From Protula sp. h YS-2021 (taxonomy: Eukaryota; Annelida; Polychaeta; Sabellida; Serpulidae): DNA of 64,000 bases. A program made the translations under genes and the position numbers. The notes beneath the pieces were generated by a model. It saw nothing but the letters and a program-made list of their open reading frames with translations, was not told where the DNA came from and did no database searches. The stretch covers positions 92,599,725 through 92,663,724 of the forward strand of contig OX457027.1 of the NCBI GenBank assembly GCA_949752745.1, written 5' to 3'. This document shows positions 12,931-26,000 of this stretch, in pieces (position 1 is the stretch's first letter; every line of letters starts with the position of its first letter).

Positions 12931-13439
12931 ATTTGATTTGTACTACGCCATTATTATTTAATTTTTAAGTTCTCCTTCAGCATTCTCTTTGATCTTTTAT
13001 TTTTTTCATCTGTTTATTGCTTTAAATCAACAAACAAGTAACCATAAGGCATAAAGTATTGTGTATTTTACGGGTAGGTTTGTGTTGCAAGCACAGACAT
13101 TTGTAGTTTGTCTCTGAGATTTACAATTCTGAAATATCTCTATTGTTTGTATCATCTCTTGTCAAAACAAAGAATGTTGGAAAAGCAGTGTTTAAAAAAC
13201 ATTGTCAGTAATATCCTTAAGAATGCCTCTCACAAACTCAATTAGAGGAACTGTTTCAGTATAAAGAGACTGCCATATTTTTTTTAAAAGAACATTTTTG
13301 TAAGTGGTGAGACAATAGTCTGTTCATAATAATATTACGGTATTTTAATCCACGTCATTTTTCAACTGAATGTAGAGTTAATAGCCGACATTGCAACCGG
13401 ATGTTTTAATTTTAAAATTTTAACTTTGCTTTAAATCAC

Positions 13440-14850
13440 TTATGGTGTATTTGCTGCTCCTTCTCCTGTAAAACTTGTTGCTGCTGTTGCATTATGTTTT
13501 GTCTTTGTTTCGATTGCAGTTTATGTTGTTTAGATTTACCTTTATTAGACAACGTCTGACCCTTTCAGATAAATTTAACAGGCCCTGTTTTTTATGCTGT
13601 GATTATATGTTAACCTTGCTGCCCTGGTCCTAGCACCTTGTGTTTTTGTACTATCACAACCCCTATGACTATGCTGTTAAGTTTTTCTAACATTCTTGAT
13701 CTCATCTATGAGGTGTTCGAGTTTGATATCTCTTGGTAAATCAGGTGACCAAATATATGACTTGAAATAATAATGGCATACAAATTACATTGTATACGTT
13801 CAATATTGCTCTAACACATGACGTGAAATGCCACTGAATCCATATTTATACCTATTGGAAGTCGGCTTATTTTATCCAACTATTGCATTTTTAGAATATC
13901 CTCTCCATGAAGAATGCCATATATCTTGCATCGTTGTAAAATATTTTCAGCTTTAAGTGTACCATCAATTGATTTATCTACTTTTGGCAGTTATATCTCG
14001 TAAAAATATGTTGAGTTGATCAAATATTGTAACAATAAATTAATAAATCTTGACTTCACGTCTGAATCTGTTATTGACTTGAAAACTTCTTCTATCTATT
14101 TTGCTACCAATCGTGTTTAAATGGGTATATGGAACAAAATCACCTTTCTTAACTTCAAATATTTGTGCCTTTATTGTTTTAGGTTTGGATGGTTATTCTT
14201 AAGGCTGTCTGCATACATCTTATTCAAAATCTTTATATTATTTCCGGTCACACATGCTTGTTAAACGGTTACTAAGCTTGAAATGGATTCAGTGTCATCA
14301 GCACATCTGTTACAAACACAGTAAAACTCTGAGTGGCTTTTTATTCACTGTTTGTAAAGGTTTTGAAATTTGTTTGCCTATAAATTTAAATCGGAATCGG
14401 AATCTGTGGTAGGCAAATAAAACAGTTAAGTCTTCTTTCTTGATTCAGATGATCTCATTAACATGTACATTTGTAGAAACATGTCAGTGTAATTTTCAGA
14501 TATTTTCTATCAAACTCTTCTCTGATTATATTCGTCAGAAGTCAAGATTTAAACTTGCGTATATGTTAACTCTAAGATGTACGTTAAAGACTGGCTTTAC
14601 ATGTGTAATATTATCGAATTGTGCAGTGACGTTATTCATTTTATGAAATAGCGCATAGTATAGCGGCATTGAAATTGATACCTTCTAAGAAATTCTGATA
14701 AATTCATAGTTTGACAACTAGTCATTTTGAGTGATACTGCTCCCCGTGGACCATCAACTTCGTCAAACTCCAGTGAATTTTGTGAGAAATTGCCATCTTT
14801 CTTTATAACACAGAAAAAATACTCTGAGTATGAGATATCAAAATCCTAGT
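13440..14850 (-). pseudogene. Decayed protein-coding remnants, family unknown
   Basis: Several minus-strand stretches read as protein in changing frames: about 14830-14640 (D-G-N-F-S-Q-N-S-L-E-F-D-E-V-D-G-P), about 14120 (F-E-V-K-K-G-D-F-V-P-Y), about 13960-13850 (A-E-N-I-L-Q-R-C-K-I-Y-G-I-L-H-G-E-D) and a Gln-rich tail at about 13560-13440. They lie upstream, on the same strand, of the capsid-like remnant and could be parts of one dead element. Not assignable by eye. Confidence 0.3.
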
Positions 14851-15067
14851 TAGATTTCACGTTAAAATTTTACTTTTCATAGTTGTTAAATACTGTATAT
14901 ATGCAATACAAACTTTATCGTATGACTTAGAGTTTTCACATCTTTTGTGACTTGATCGTGTTATACTGACATATAATTTGCTTACATTTAGTATTGAAAT
15001 TATTTCTACAATCAAAATTTTAGCGCAAGGAGTTATTGTTAATAACATTAGAATTTAACATCCTTAC

Positions 15068-15168
15068 TTTTATCTCCGCAAGTTTCCTGTGCTTTGTCGT
15101 TAAACGCTGCGTTTCCATGTTCTGACATTCTTGTTTGTCTCTTCGTATTTTATCCTGTATAATAATAC
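15068..15168 (-). CDS. Candidate exon, charged helix (downstream of pair)
   Basis: 101 nt, acceptor ATTACTAG, donor AAA/GTAAGG, phase 1 in and 0 out. It encodes D-K-I-R-R-D-K-Q-E-C-Q-N-M-E and K-H-R-K-L-A-E-I-K. It joins in phase with the candidate exon at 15585-15683. No family recognised. Confidence 0.3.
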
Positions 15169-15430
15169 CTAGTAATGCCATCCTTAGAGTTGTTATCAAG
15201 TAGGCGTTCTTTACGCGACTTAAAGTATTCCGAAGAAAACTACGTTTATTTGTCACCGGATGTGATATATTTCAAAAAGTCTGGAACCTGGAATTGCTTG
15301 ACACTAGCTGCTTCACTCTAACTCAACAATTCGACATGGACGCGGATCAGGTTTCTGTAACAAATATTAGGCTAGTAACAGACTTCCTTACCAATATATG
15401 TTTGGCGATGTTTGGTGTTTATTTAAGCAA

Positions 15431-15543
15431 ACACAGCACGTGGCTTTGCGAGGGACAATCGAAAATATTAGAAGCACTTAGTGGGAATGGAACCCACGAC
15501 CTCGGAATTACATGCCCGATGCACTAGCACTGAGCTATAAGGG
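15431..15543 (-). mobile_element. tRNA-derived SINE, copy 1
   Basis: Minus strand: TAGCTCAGTGCTAGTGC (A box) and GGTCGTGGGTTCCATTCCC (B box) with an anticodon-like arm between, but the acceptor stem ends do not pair, so it is not a working tRNA. The tRNA-like head is followed by a short body (TTCTAATATTTTCGATTGTC...) shared with the copy at 15712-15822. Confidence 0.65.
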
Positions 15544-15584
15544 ATTCATACAATTTTCAGATTGCATAGCACGTTAGGTCTCAC

Positions 15585-15683
15585 CTGCCTCTTTAGCCAG
15601 ATCCCGTATATGTTTGCTTGTCTTCCCAAGCTGCCTCACCGCACTTTTCACGGCAGTCAGTTGATGTTTCCCAATGGTCAACC
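15585..15683 (-). CDS. Candidate exon, basic helix (upstream of pair)
   Basis: 99 nt, acceptor CTGTTAG, donor GCAG/GTGAGA, phase 1-1. It encodes L-T-I-G-K-H-Q-L-T-A-V-K and L-G-K-T-S-K-H-I-R-D-L-A-K-E-A. The splice sites are good and the frame is open. The intron to the next candidate exon contains a SINE copy. Short, so uncertain. Confidence 0.35.
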
Positions 15684-15711
15684 CTAACAGGGAAGTATTA
15701 TGTTTAAGCAT

Positions 15712-15822
15712 ACAAAAAGCACGAGGCTTTGCGAGGGACAATTGAAAATATTAGAAGCACTTAGTGGGAATCGAACCCACGACCTCGGGATTACATGTCC
15801 GATGTTCTATAACTCCCATTAT
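15712..15822 (-). mobile_element. tRNA-derived SINE, copy 2
   Basis: Same body and tRNA-like head as 15431-15543, in the same orientation 170 bp away. The B box GGTCGTGGGTTCGATTCCC is intact; the A box is degraded. Confidence 0.65.
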
Positions 15823-15829
15823 ATACCTA

Positions 15830-17590
15830 CTTTCCTCAAAGAAATTAAAGTCTACACTTGAATGTTCATTATGCAGAAATTAACAGGTGTAACATTAGTA
15901 TCAATAAAATAAAAGCTCAGTCCCACGTGTGTTATTTGGCAACGTCTCCACGACCACAGACATTTTAGTATTTTATTTTTGTCCCTTTCATAGCGGGCAA
16001 CTACTAGTTTGGGACTGATTGACTAGAATTTTTGTGTTAGAATTTTTCCGAGCCGCAAAAGAAATACTTTGAATGTGTGACCTTTTGCTACTGCATCATA
16101 ACAATAGTATTCAAATTTTGACGCAAAAACTTCTCAGTTTTTGCTTTTATTTCGTGTTTTCTCTCCTCCAAAATGGCAAGGAATAGGAAAATAAACTCAC
16201 ATATTGGACCATGCAATCACTCGACACATTGATTATCTATGATTCGTTTTAATGCAGGATTTTTGTGTGAACAGAAGAAAAACGAGTGAAAAATCTAAAT
16301 TCACAGATTCATCTTGCACATTGTAACACAATGTGTACATATCATGCTAAAGCGATATTTAGTAGCATGCATAGCCTTTGCCGTTTTCACTTATAACCAC
16401 ATTACTTAATACCGAAGTAATATATACATTGATCCCAAGATAACTTTTTTTAGCTTGAACCACAAATAAAGGTATAAATCGTCTCTCATTCTCTTCTGAA
16501 AAGGCTATGAAGGAAAGTTTAAAAGGTCACACTTAGTGCAAAATTTAGTCAAATATGGGTTAAACGTTTAATTAATATTATTGAAAAAAATAGGGTTGTG
16601 TTTGCCAATCATTCAGCTACTTTTATTCCAGGTGCTATTTCACGACATGTGCAATACTCGTGGTATGTCTCTGTGAGGTATAATTAAATGCTAATTCTCC
16701 TACAGTTTAGATCACAGCACAAATTTGAGGAAGTATGGGCCACTCAGGTAGGGCCAAAAAGCTGTCTCCTTCTACTAATTCCTGAAATTTGGCATTGTCA
16801 CGGTCAAGGGGAAAGGATTTTTGTCGATTTGTCGAATATTTGGTCATGAAATTGGTATGGCGACATTACTTTTAACAAAGCTTTATGTGGAACTTTCATT
16901 TATTATCCTTCATGATAGTAATTTTGCGGCAGAAATTTAAATTCGGTCAGTTGGTAGCGAACTTAGTCTACTTTTTGACAGCATGTCCAAAATGTTTCCA
17001 GGGCTGTGGAAAGAAGGTTATAATCTACAACTAAAATATGTTGTGTTTGAAATTCTTCAGTTCATTTCTTTATTGTTTATCCTATCTTTATGTTTTGTTC
17101 AATTGGCCTGATAGATGGTGCTCTAAACATCCACTTGGCTCTACACCAACCTTTCCTCATCACTGTATGCACTTTAGTTGAGTATAAAAACTATATAAAA
17201 TTCAATGCGTAATTATCATTAATAATTTAAGCAGGGTTGTAGACCCAATACCAGACAAACGATACAGGCCATAGAAATATACTGTTCACATTGCCAACGT
17301 CATAAAGTCTCAGCTCACAAATAGGCAAACTTCTATAATGCATGAAAAAGCAATCACATACTTCACACACATACAGTAACTGAGCCACAATCGCATCACC
17401 TTAAGTCAAATATTAACCTATATAAACAACGACACTGCTTGATCCAGTGATTCGACAGTTATTCTGCAATTGAAACTATAACCCTCACCTAACAAGTTCT
17501 CCCCCCCCCGCTTCCTGTCCACCCTTGGGGATTCCGTTAGCGGTAACACTTTAATCAAACGTTTCATGTGTTGAATTATAAAACACCATT
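15830..17590. other. No gene recognised
   Basis: AT-rich spacer; nothing supportable on either strand. Confidence 0.4.
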
Positions 17591-17599
17591 TACACAAGA

Positions 17600-18655
17600 A
17601 AAGAGTATTCAGTGACTTTAAGTCACTAAATAAAGCACTAAAATTTGCATGGCTTCCACGAATCTTAAAAAATAATAAATGGTGTGAAATACTGCGCTTC
17701 TATGCAGCCAGGTTTGGTAGGTTTAGTTATCTGCTTAGGTGTAATTTTGATGCCAGCAAGTTGGCATATATACCGCCGTTCTATAAAGAAATTTTGGAAA
17801 ATTTTCGTGAAGTGTTTCAAACAAGCAAAGATTCAGCACAAATTCTGTGGAACAATAAAAATATATTAATAAACAAGCAAATATTTTATAAAAGCTGGTT
17901 TGATAAAGGCATCCACCTTGCAAAGGACCTACAGGATGCAAACCGTAACTCGTTAACTGTGAAACATTTTAATGTAATACATAACCTAAAGGCATTTTTT
18001 AACTTTTCATGCAGTTAATTCCGCAATTAAATTACGAGTTGATGCCGATGCCCGAATCACGTTCAATAACTTTGTGTTTGTGACAAAAATCTTTTGGACA
18101 TCTCGAATGCCAAGTCAAAACTCTTTTGAGTCTAATGAGTCGATAAAAAGGGTGTAAAAAGACCCTACCAGTCATAGCTTCTGGACAAATGCCGGTTTCG
18201 ACACAAATGCCGTATATAAAAGCACTGTTCCATGAAAGCGTCCTGCAGAAGCAGTAAACTTGTAGCGTTTCATTATAAGATAATCCACAACATTGTAGCA
18301 CATAATGTAAACTTTAAAAATGAGGCATAAGACAGATCAACAGGTGCAAATATTGTCTAACTGAGGATGACTTGTTTCAACTGCCCAAACACTGTTAAAG
18401 TTATAAAAACTTCGTTCAGTAACTTGGAAATTAATTACTTCAACGCTAAAGAGTTTCTGATAGGTTCCCCCGAAAAAGCAGAAAATCATATTTTTCTCCT
18501 AATAAAGTATCTTATTTGGAAAGCGAGGTTCTAGGACTACCAGTTTCAACATTCAACTCTATTGAAAGAGATCCAGACACACATAGAAGTGGATAAAAAG
18601 GCCCTTTCGAGTTCGAATTTTGAACTAAAGTGGAAAGGTTGGCATCATCTATTTA
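17600..18655 (+). mobile_element. 5'-truncated L1/Tx1-like LINE fragment
   Basis: Frames read as the region downstream of the reverse transcriptase: L-K-F-A-W-L-P-R-I-L near 17640, I-P-P-F-Y-K-E-I-L near 17770, I-L-W-N-N-K-N-I-L-I and W-F-D-K-G-I-H-L-A-K-D-L near 17900, then at about 18440-18655 S-P-E-K-A-E, Y-L-I-W-K-A-R-F and W-K-G-W-H-H-L-F, the usual C-terminal end. Several frameshifts and stops: dead. Confidence 0.65.
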
Positions 18656-18659
18656 ATAT

Positions 18660-19740
18660 TTGAAAGTTTCAGAGTAGATCGCTTCCTTAGGATAATACCA
18701 AAGCAACTCACTTACTCTTTTACCTTTCGTTTGTGCTACACTGTATATGTCCTGTCTCTTGTTGTATCGAACTGCTTGTCTCTGTAAACAAGTTGTTCTG
18801 TAACGTTCTGTCTTATTTATGCACGAGTGATGAAATCCTGGGAAAAGGCCTGACTGCCAATATGTGCACAATACACAAGTTGTTGAAAGTATCATGAGAA
18901 ATCAGGAACAAACAAAAAAATACTAAAAAAGAGATAAAATAGCAGAATGATTTCTATGATCTATATATCAATAATTCAAGAGAATCCGACCTATATATAA
19001 TTATAATTCCTGTTATTCCAGGCACGAAATTGTAAAGACTTCTCCTTTACATCGGACATATCTCATAGAAAAAAATAACACTTCACATTAAAAAAGGTCA
19101 GAAAATGTGTACGATAACCTTGTCTTAATAAATATAACTGGTAAGAAGATTTTGGTCCAGAATAGAATAGGGATGGTATTAGCCATGTCAAAGCAAATAC
19201 CCACCAAGGTAAAGATATTATATCAGTGATGATTCGCCTGGCAAAAGAATGTCGTAAAATAACGTCAGAGCTCAAAACACTTTGCTTCTCATGTACTTGT
19301 CCCAGGTCAATGTTGTGTCTTTACACTACAGCAGTGATATGTCATGGAACATACCGAGCACAGTGACTTAAATCACCTATCCCAGAATTCAAATTCACAG
19401 CCCATGCAATGAGTGTAGGTTAAATTTTGCGTAATAATTTCATAGATGTCATCATCGGTAAATGTGAAACACGTTGAGAAATTGATAAGGAAAGAGTGAA
19501 CTTTTCCTTCTGTCATTCGAATTTCTGGTCAATTATATGAAATTGACAAATTTCGGTCATACGATGAATTTTGAAAACTAAATGCTACTTGATCATAAAG
19601 ATCTGGTATTCTTAGTAGAGCTGTTTCAACAGCTAATCTCACAAAGTACGTATTTCATAAGGCGAAGGCAAGTTAAAACACGTATTTATTGCAAGTGTTT
19701 AATGAGTGTGGCAATGAGTGATTAATGAAAGAAATATTAA
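18660..19740. other. No gene recognised; right part belongs to a duplicated segment
   Basis: No coding signal. From about 19580 the DNA aligns with the 48740 region as part of the gene A 3' duplication. Confidence 0.4.
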
Positions 19741-19755
19741 CCTCCCAAAACAAAA

Positions 19756-19765
19756 TTTATTTATT
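19756..19765 (-). promoter_or_regulatory. Poly(A) signal candidate, gene A
   Basis: Two overlapping AATAAA hexamers on the minus strand, about 95 nt beyond the gene A stop codon. Confidence 0.45.
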
Positions 19766-19858
19766 TTAGTTTTCAAGGATAAAGTGCTGTTCATATTCAA
19801 TCTGGAATTTTCGGCAAATTGTCAATTTTGAGGATTCTTAGCTTCGAAGCCTCTAGAA

Positions 19859-20067
19859 CTAAGGTATAGTAATACAGCGAGGTTCTTGGCATGGCCTGCT
19901 TGTACTGATATCTCCGCAGTACTGGGTCCTAGTTGGCTCAATGCTATGAATTAATGTCTTCAGTTCTGCCATGGTAACGTTATGAACGGTGAGCATATCT
20001 ACTGGGCACCAGCATATTCTCCCCGGCGAACAGTATCTCACATCTGTTGCGACATTTCCGCTTAATC
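19859..20067 (-). CDS. Gene A terminal exon: Cys-rich tail
   Basis: 209 nt including the TAG stop, identical in length to 54574-54782. Acceptor TTTTACAG. It has six or more cysteines, with R-I-C-W-C-P-V-D, H-N-V-T-M-A-E-L-K, T-Q-Y-C-G-D and P-R-C-I-T-I-P before the stop. This compact tail is the best conserved end in the family; the dead copy at 48985-49120 also keeps P-R-C-I-T-I-P. Confidence 0.85.
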
Positions 20068-23000
20068 CTGTAAAATATAAATAACATATGTAAAGAGCCA
20101 TCGCTGTTGCGCCACTGGCGTTGCAGTGCTACAATTGTTGCTGTGTCACTGCCGTTGTTATATCATTGCTGTTGTGTCACTGTTGTTCTTGTTGTGTCAC
20201 TGTAGTTGTGACATCACGGTCGTCGCTATTTCTGTGTCGTTTTTATGCCAATGTGGTTATGTTTGTAGATGTTTAAAAGTACATTTTTGTTTTCCGACAA
20301 AATATTACTTTCAATTTATTTTTATTTACTACAGTTATTACTGTGTGTTTTTAATATGACCTTGTTGGATTCTTATATTTTATATTTAAAATACACAATT
20401 ATAATATTGTAAAATACATGACAAAGACATAAAATTAGCATTAATTAATATATAATTATCAATAGAGGGTATCAATTTATCTGAATTTTCATTTTGGTTT
20501 GGATTGTTATTTTGAAAGATTGCATATAGAGAACTAAATGTTCTTCTGTTTTCATTTTCTGTTTAGCATTGTTTTACGAAACATTGCAAGAGGACACATG
20601 TTGACGCATGAGAAAAACTTAAGTACATTAAAACCGTAGTTTATCACAAAATGCAGTTGTTCAGATGCTATATCTGAATTCGTTTCATATTTTTTCATTT
20701 GTAAATTAGAACAGTTGTGTACTTTGCATGGACAGTGGTTTCTCAAGAAATATTTTGATCTTTTTTATTAAGAGGCTTTTTTGTAAAAGAAATCTGGAAA
20801 AGGAAACTGATTCAAGACTCCACGTACTTTTTCTTAGCAAAATCTGTAATTTTCCCCTGAATTCTCTGGCAATTTGCAAACATATTTAGGAATATCTTAG
20901 ACATCTTAGACAGTATTTACCTCTTATGCGATCTGCATTGGATTTGTGCGTTGCAAATGTAGCATCTGCCATTGAATCGCAGTCTGAGATTCGAAAAGAA
21001 GATAAGGCGTAGAAATCATATGTTGTGTTGCTTGTCAAATTAGCTATTGCACATACTATATTTTTCAAGGTGAGGCTGTTTGCAAACGTCGCCATTTCAG
21101 TGCTACTGCTACTCTGCCTCTTGAATGCGTTCACTACATCGGTAAGTATGAATGAAACAAGCTGGTTGCTATTCATATTTTCCTGTGTAAAATATAGACG
21201 AGTGAACATCATTATGGTAATAAAGTGTTAGATATCACATGTTTACTTGTCATTTAAGGCTATCAGTGATAAAATCTCTGCCAGTGATGCGCGCTGCAAC
21301 GTCTGACAGGTGAAATGTATCACAAAAAACATACGTTGCATTTATAAACACGAATACCTTTCGTGGGATCATTTTACAGAACTTGAAACTGCATCTTTAG
21401 AAACTGCTCAGAAATCTGGGAGCCACTTCGTTCTGACTTTTATGACTGAATTGGTACTAGTTAGAATTTGTGTATGGAATTTTATAAGGCAGAAATAATA
21501 ATGAAATTCACCATAGCAGAATATGTAGACAGCAAGCAAATCCTTGACTTGTGTTGATGCATTAACTTACTTGTATCCATGGCAACATCATGACTCGCCA
21601 ACGTCTCTCATTGGCTTCCTTTACAGATGCCTCGTATTGTGCTGTAGTTATGGAGCTACAGTTGCCACGGTACAAGTCCATTTGGAAATAGTCGTAGAAA
21701 GCGTCAGTAACAAGCGTGCCAATGTCACACAAGATGTCCTTCATCGTTAAACCAGATTGGAAGGTCACGGCTTCCGTTTCATTCAGCATATTGAAGGCGT
21801 TCTTCACGTAATACAGTGTTGTGTTCACATCTTTCTTGTACAAAGTTGTCTAGATTGCCAAAATAATATCAATAAATAAAATGACAGGAAAATGGGGCTG
21901 CACGGGGAATAAACATTTGAGAACAGAATGATCTAAATGATCAAAAGAGAAAATGACTGCTATTTTTTTTTTATTTTAGTAAGTGTCATTGATTGCTAAC
22001 ATTGTTAAAATCTCACAGTATAATGAGTATCACTTTATTGTACTAATGCCTAAAATATACAACCAGCTGGATCTACATCGACAAATTAAAATTGCTCATA
22101 ATATTAAAATCAATTCTTGGCTTAATATGAGCTTTAGTTTTGTTATGCTCTTTAATAAATAAAAGTAACCTGACGAATGTCATTCTCTATCAGTCCCACA
22201 GTCTATTTTTATTTACTGGCCGCGCAACTGATGCACTTATATATATATAAATATATGATTTTATTAGCACAAAGTTTTGCTCAGTGCTTCATACCAACTC
22301 GAAACTGGAATAAAATTTCTCCATAGGTCACCATTATGCATTTTAATGCTTTACGATTTAAACCACAACAGAGTAAATTAAACAAAATGAGCCAAATATC
22401 TGTTCATTATAATAGAAAAAGTCAAAATACATGTCAAAATTTTAAAATTATACCAAATATGAATTATTCCACTTTAACTATTGCAGTCTTAATGCCAGTC
22501 TGATGACATTTTTGCAATTTCTTAATCTATTGCCGCTTGTATACTTATAAATATTTATGAAAACATCAATGTGGCAATATTTTGAGTACATATTTCCGCT
22601 TTTTACAAAGCTATGTAGTAAGTCGACACATTTTGTGCAGATTTAAAATTTTGCAGTGAATAAAATTAAATAATAAGATAAACTGAAGTATAATTCAAAG
22701 TTAATACATTTGTACTGAATCATTTGTACTCAATCACAGTTGCAATCCCTCACTTGATTAATTTTATTATTAATGTAAACCTTTGTACATTAAGCAAATT
22801 GCGTTAGGCTGTGACTTGGTATAAGTTTTTTATATTCTTTTTCTTCTCAACAGTATAAAATGATTTAGGATATTTAGGTTTTAAAAAGAAACCGGTGAAA
22901 GATTCTATGCAAAATAATCTCTTTTAGTCCATTATATGGTAGCTGTTTGTGCAAGGAAATCAATATAGGTCATTTCACACAGGAAGAGCATATTTTACAT

Positions 23001-26000
23001 ATATATAGATATTGTAGGAACTCGTAAACACCGTAATTTTTTTTGGTCAAGATGACAAAATATTTACCTAATTGTTAGCACTATCACAAGAATTCTATGA
23101 CTCGAAACTGAATTTTAATCCCATGGTTTCATCATTAACCTTTGTCTTGTTTTGTTAAAGCCGTAAGAGATTTTAAGCATTTCTGAATTCTTCGTCATGT
23201 AACATATAGAATAGCCTTGAAATATTTTCAACATCCAAATGGTATGTGGTGTTGAATAAAAAGCATCATGCCGAACTTTGTCTTAACCTGTTTGTCAAAA
23301 GTGTAAAAATATTTCTCATATTAGATTCTATCCCATGTTAAGTAGGTGAAGTGACCTCTGTGCATTTGGACTATTGTGTAAGTGGTAATACTAAGAGCCA
23401 ATTGCAATCTTGAGCTACAAGCTTAACCTACACTAAATAATCTTCTGATTTGTGGTGATTTCGTAAGTTCGGGCATGCATGACTTTGTAATTCACAGTCA
23501 TATCCCATGAAATAAGTATTTTTAGTTAGTTATTAACAAAATTAATATATTTCAATGCAGTATCAAATTGCAATATCAGTTTTTGTTTTCTGTTCTGGAA
23601 AATAATTTGCAAATGTTAACCTACCTTTATCCATTGCGTCTTCAGAGAGTGATATCTCCTCGTTTTCGCCGCTTGAACTGCCTGTGAATGCTGAGTGTCA
23701 GTTATTGCACTGCAGTTACCGGTGCGATATAAAGCCAACTCATAGAACTGATAATACGTGGTGTTGACAAGAGAAGCCACATGACAGAGTATGTCTTTCA
23801 AGGTTTGAGCATTGGTGTAAGCAGTCAAGTTAGCATCTGATTCGCCTGCGCCTTGGATGTGAACGGATTCTAGCATAGATTCTACTGTTTTTCCCTTCGC
23901 TACATAACCCTAAAAGTCAGTGTTGATACAATAGTTATCATAAAACTACATGCAGTGTCAGTTTAAATGTTTGGACAGAAAAGAAAGATTGTTGTTACAA
24001 TTTTAAGTCACATCTTTACAAGCTGGAATAATCAAATAAATTTGCAAATGGTGATTATAAGACAATCAAACTAATTTGCTAATCATTTGTTAATCAATAT
24101 TAATGTTCAGACAGAAAAAAAGCATGATAGTTACAATTTCAAATCATATCTTTACAAGTTAAAATAATCTTAAGATTTAAATGTGATTTAAAGACAATCA
24201 AACTCTTTTGTTGCAACTGATGTGTTAGTCAGTGTAATATTCTAACAAAACTCGAACCTGTACTATTTCAGATACATAGTGCTTGTAGCGTGCGACGGTT
24301 GCTTTCTCAGCTACGGCTGTCCATGCAATATGTGTTATATCACAGGCGCCAGGATTGATCGATTTTAAAGTATAGAAGTCGTAGATTGTGGTTTGAAGGT
24401 GATACATAGTGGCGATGCAGCAGACAATATCCCTTACGGTAAGTATTTTGCCAAACTCACGATGTTCGTGAGGCGATGATACAGTATTAACTCCTAGAGC
24501 TGTTTTGGAGAATTCTAAGATCAATTTAACAGTCATGTTTGATTTGTATCGCTGGCTCACTTCTTCGTAGAATCTGACGCGGGCTCTAAGTCTTGCTACA
24601 GCTGAATCAAACTTATAATTGATGCTTTTGTAAAATAGTTTGACTTCGTGTTGTTTTAGGTGAAGATTTGTTGTATTTGTTCCCTCGAAAAAATTAGGTT
24701 GAAAAAGGCCAAGTGATAAGTTAAATTGAAATCCTATGACTCGTGCAAAACTCACGTTAGCATATTTGGTTGTATTAACAAGAATTTCTGTAAAGAATTG
24801 TGACTGGTTCAAGAAAACATTTTTGGTATTATTCAGCAAGGCATTTAGTTGCGCTGTTGAACCTTTTAACTTATTTTCTTCTGTGATCAATTGGGCGTAG
24901 TAGTTTCGATAGTGATCGCGGACCTTTCTTACTTCTTCTGCAGTTTTTTTCCAGTTGTGCGAATCCATACCGATCATAACAGCATCACCAGCGATTGATA
25001 TGAGACTTAAAGTTCGCATACCCCATCTGTTCAGTCTTGACGGTGTTGATCGGAAGTCAGATTCTACTTGTCCAACAAATGCCCGTTTAAGAGACTTCAA
25101 CATTTTCCCAGTCTGATATTTTACCATTGCGTTAAATTGTCTTATACCATTTTTACGAATATAAGCAGGAGCCCAAATAGGTGATGTTACAGCGGCAGCT
25201 GCATATATCATCGGTCTTCCTGCGGCGTTCATTAAAGCTTGACCTGCCAGTTTTAAATGTGGAGTTTTGTATCCAGGTGCGTAATCCTTACTGGTGATGA
25301 CGTTGATATTTTTCAGCTTTGTTGATTGATCCTTGTATATTTTTCTGAGGTTGTTATCGCCCAACAACTTTTTCAACTTTTCATTTTTTCTATAAAAGTC
25401 ATATTTTGAAAATGATAAGTTAATATAACGTTACATATACGTAATTGTCGCCATTATAACTCGCAATATAAGATTTATAGTATATTTATTTAATATAATA
25501 TTCATTAAATGCTTTAATATAATTTGAAATGCATGAGCTATTGTTCACTAAATGTTAAAGGGCAGCTTTTGATTAATGACGACCCTCGAAATTATGCTTT
25601 TTATAGATTTCTCTTATATTTACATAATCTACACAATCTATAGAAGAGTATGTGAAGGCTTTCATACGTATGTATATGCGCAATTGCATATGAGAAAAAG
25701 CAGGTCATATGTGAGAATAACGAAAGAGCTCTTCTATTAACGAAGAATACTGAAACCAAGCAATCTTTCATAGCCTTGATTATAAATATATAATAAGAAA
25801 CAATAGAAACAATTTTTGTCTCCCATAAGGTACAACAAATTTAGTCTCCATCATGCAAGCTTAAATTGCAGGTCATAATCCCACAAAAAGTCACTTATAT
25901 CCTTAAAATATACAAAAACAATAACAGTAACATGAATCTTGAAATTATTCTTTCAACTGTGTTGTGACCTCAGTAGTGATTTAACACTACCTCATTAGTA

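Larger units (their letters stand above)
19580..21350. repeat. Segment duplicated at 48740-50665
   Basis: Exons 8 and 7 of gene A with the 3' flank, a minisatellite intron and the intron beyond exon 7 all recur, in the same orientation and order, in the pseudogene region. Example: TGATTAATGAAAGAA at about 19718 and 48846. Confidence 0.75.

Noticed and set aside
15471..15543. Possible functional tRNA gene (minus strand)
   Set aside because: A and B boxes are present, but the acceptor stem does not pair and a SINE body follows; a second copy lies nearby.
18032..18301. 89-codon minus-strand frame with several Cys
   Set aside because: Antisense to the decayed LINE between 17.6 and 18.66 kb.
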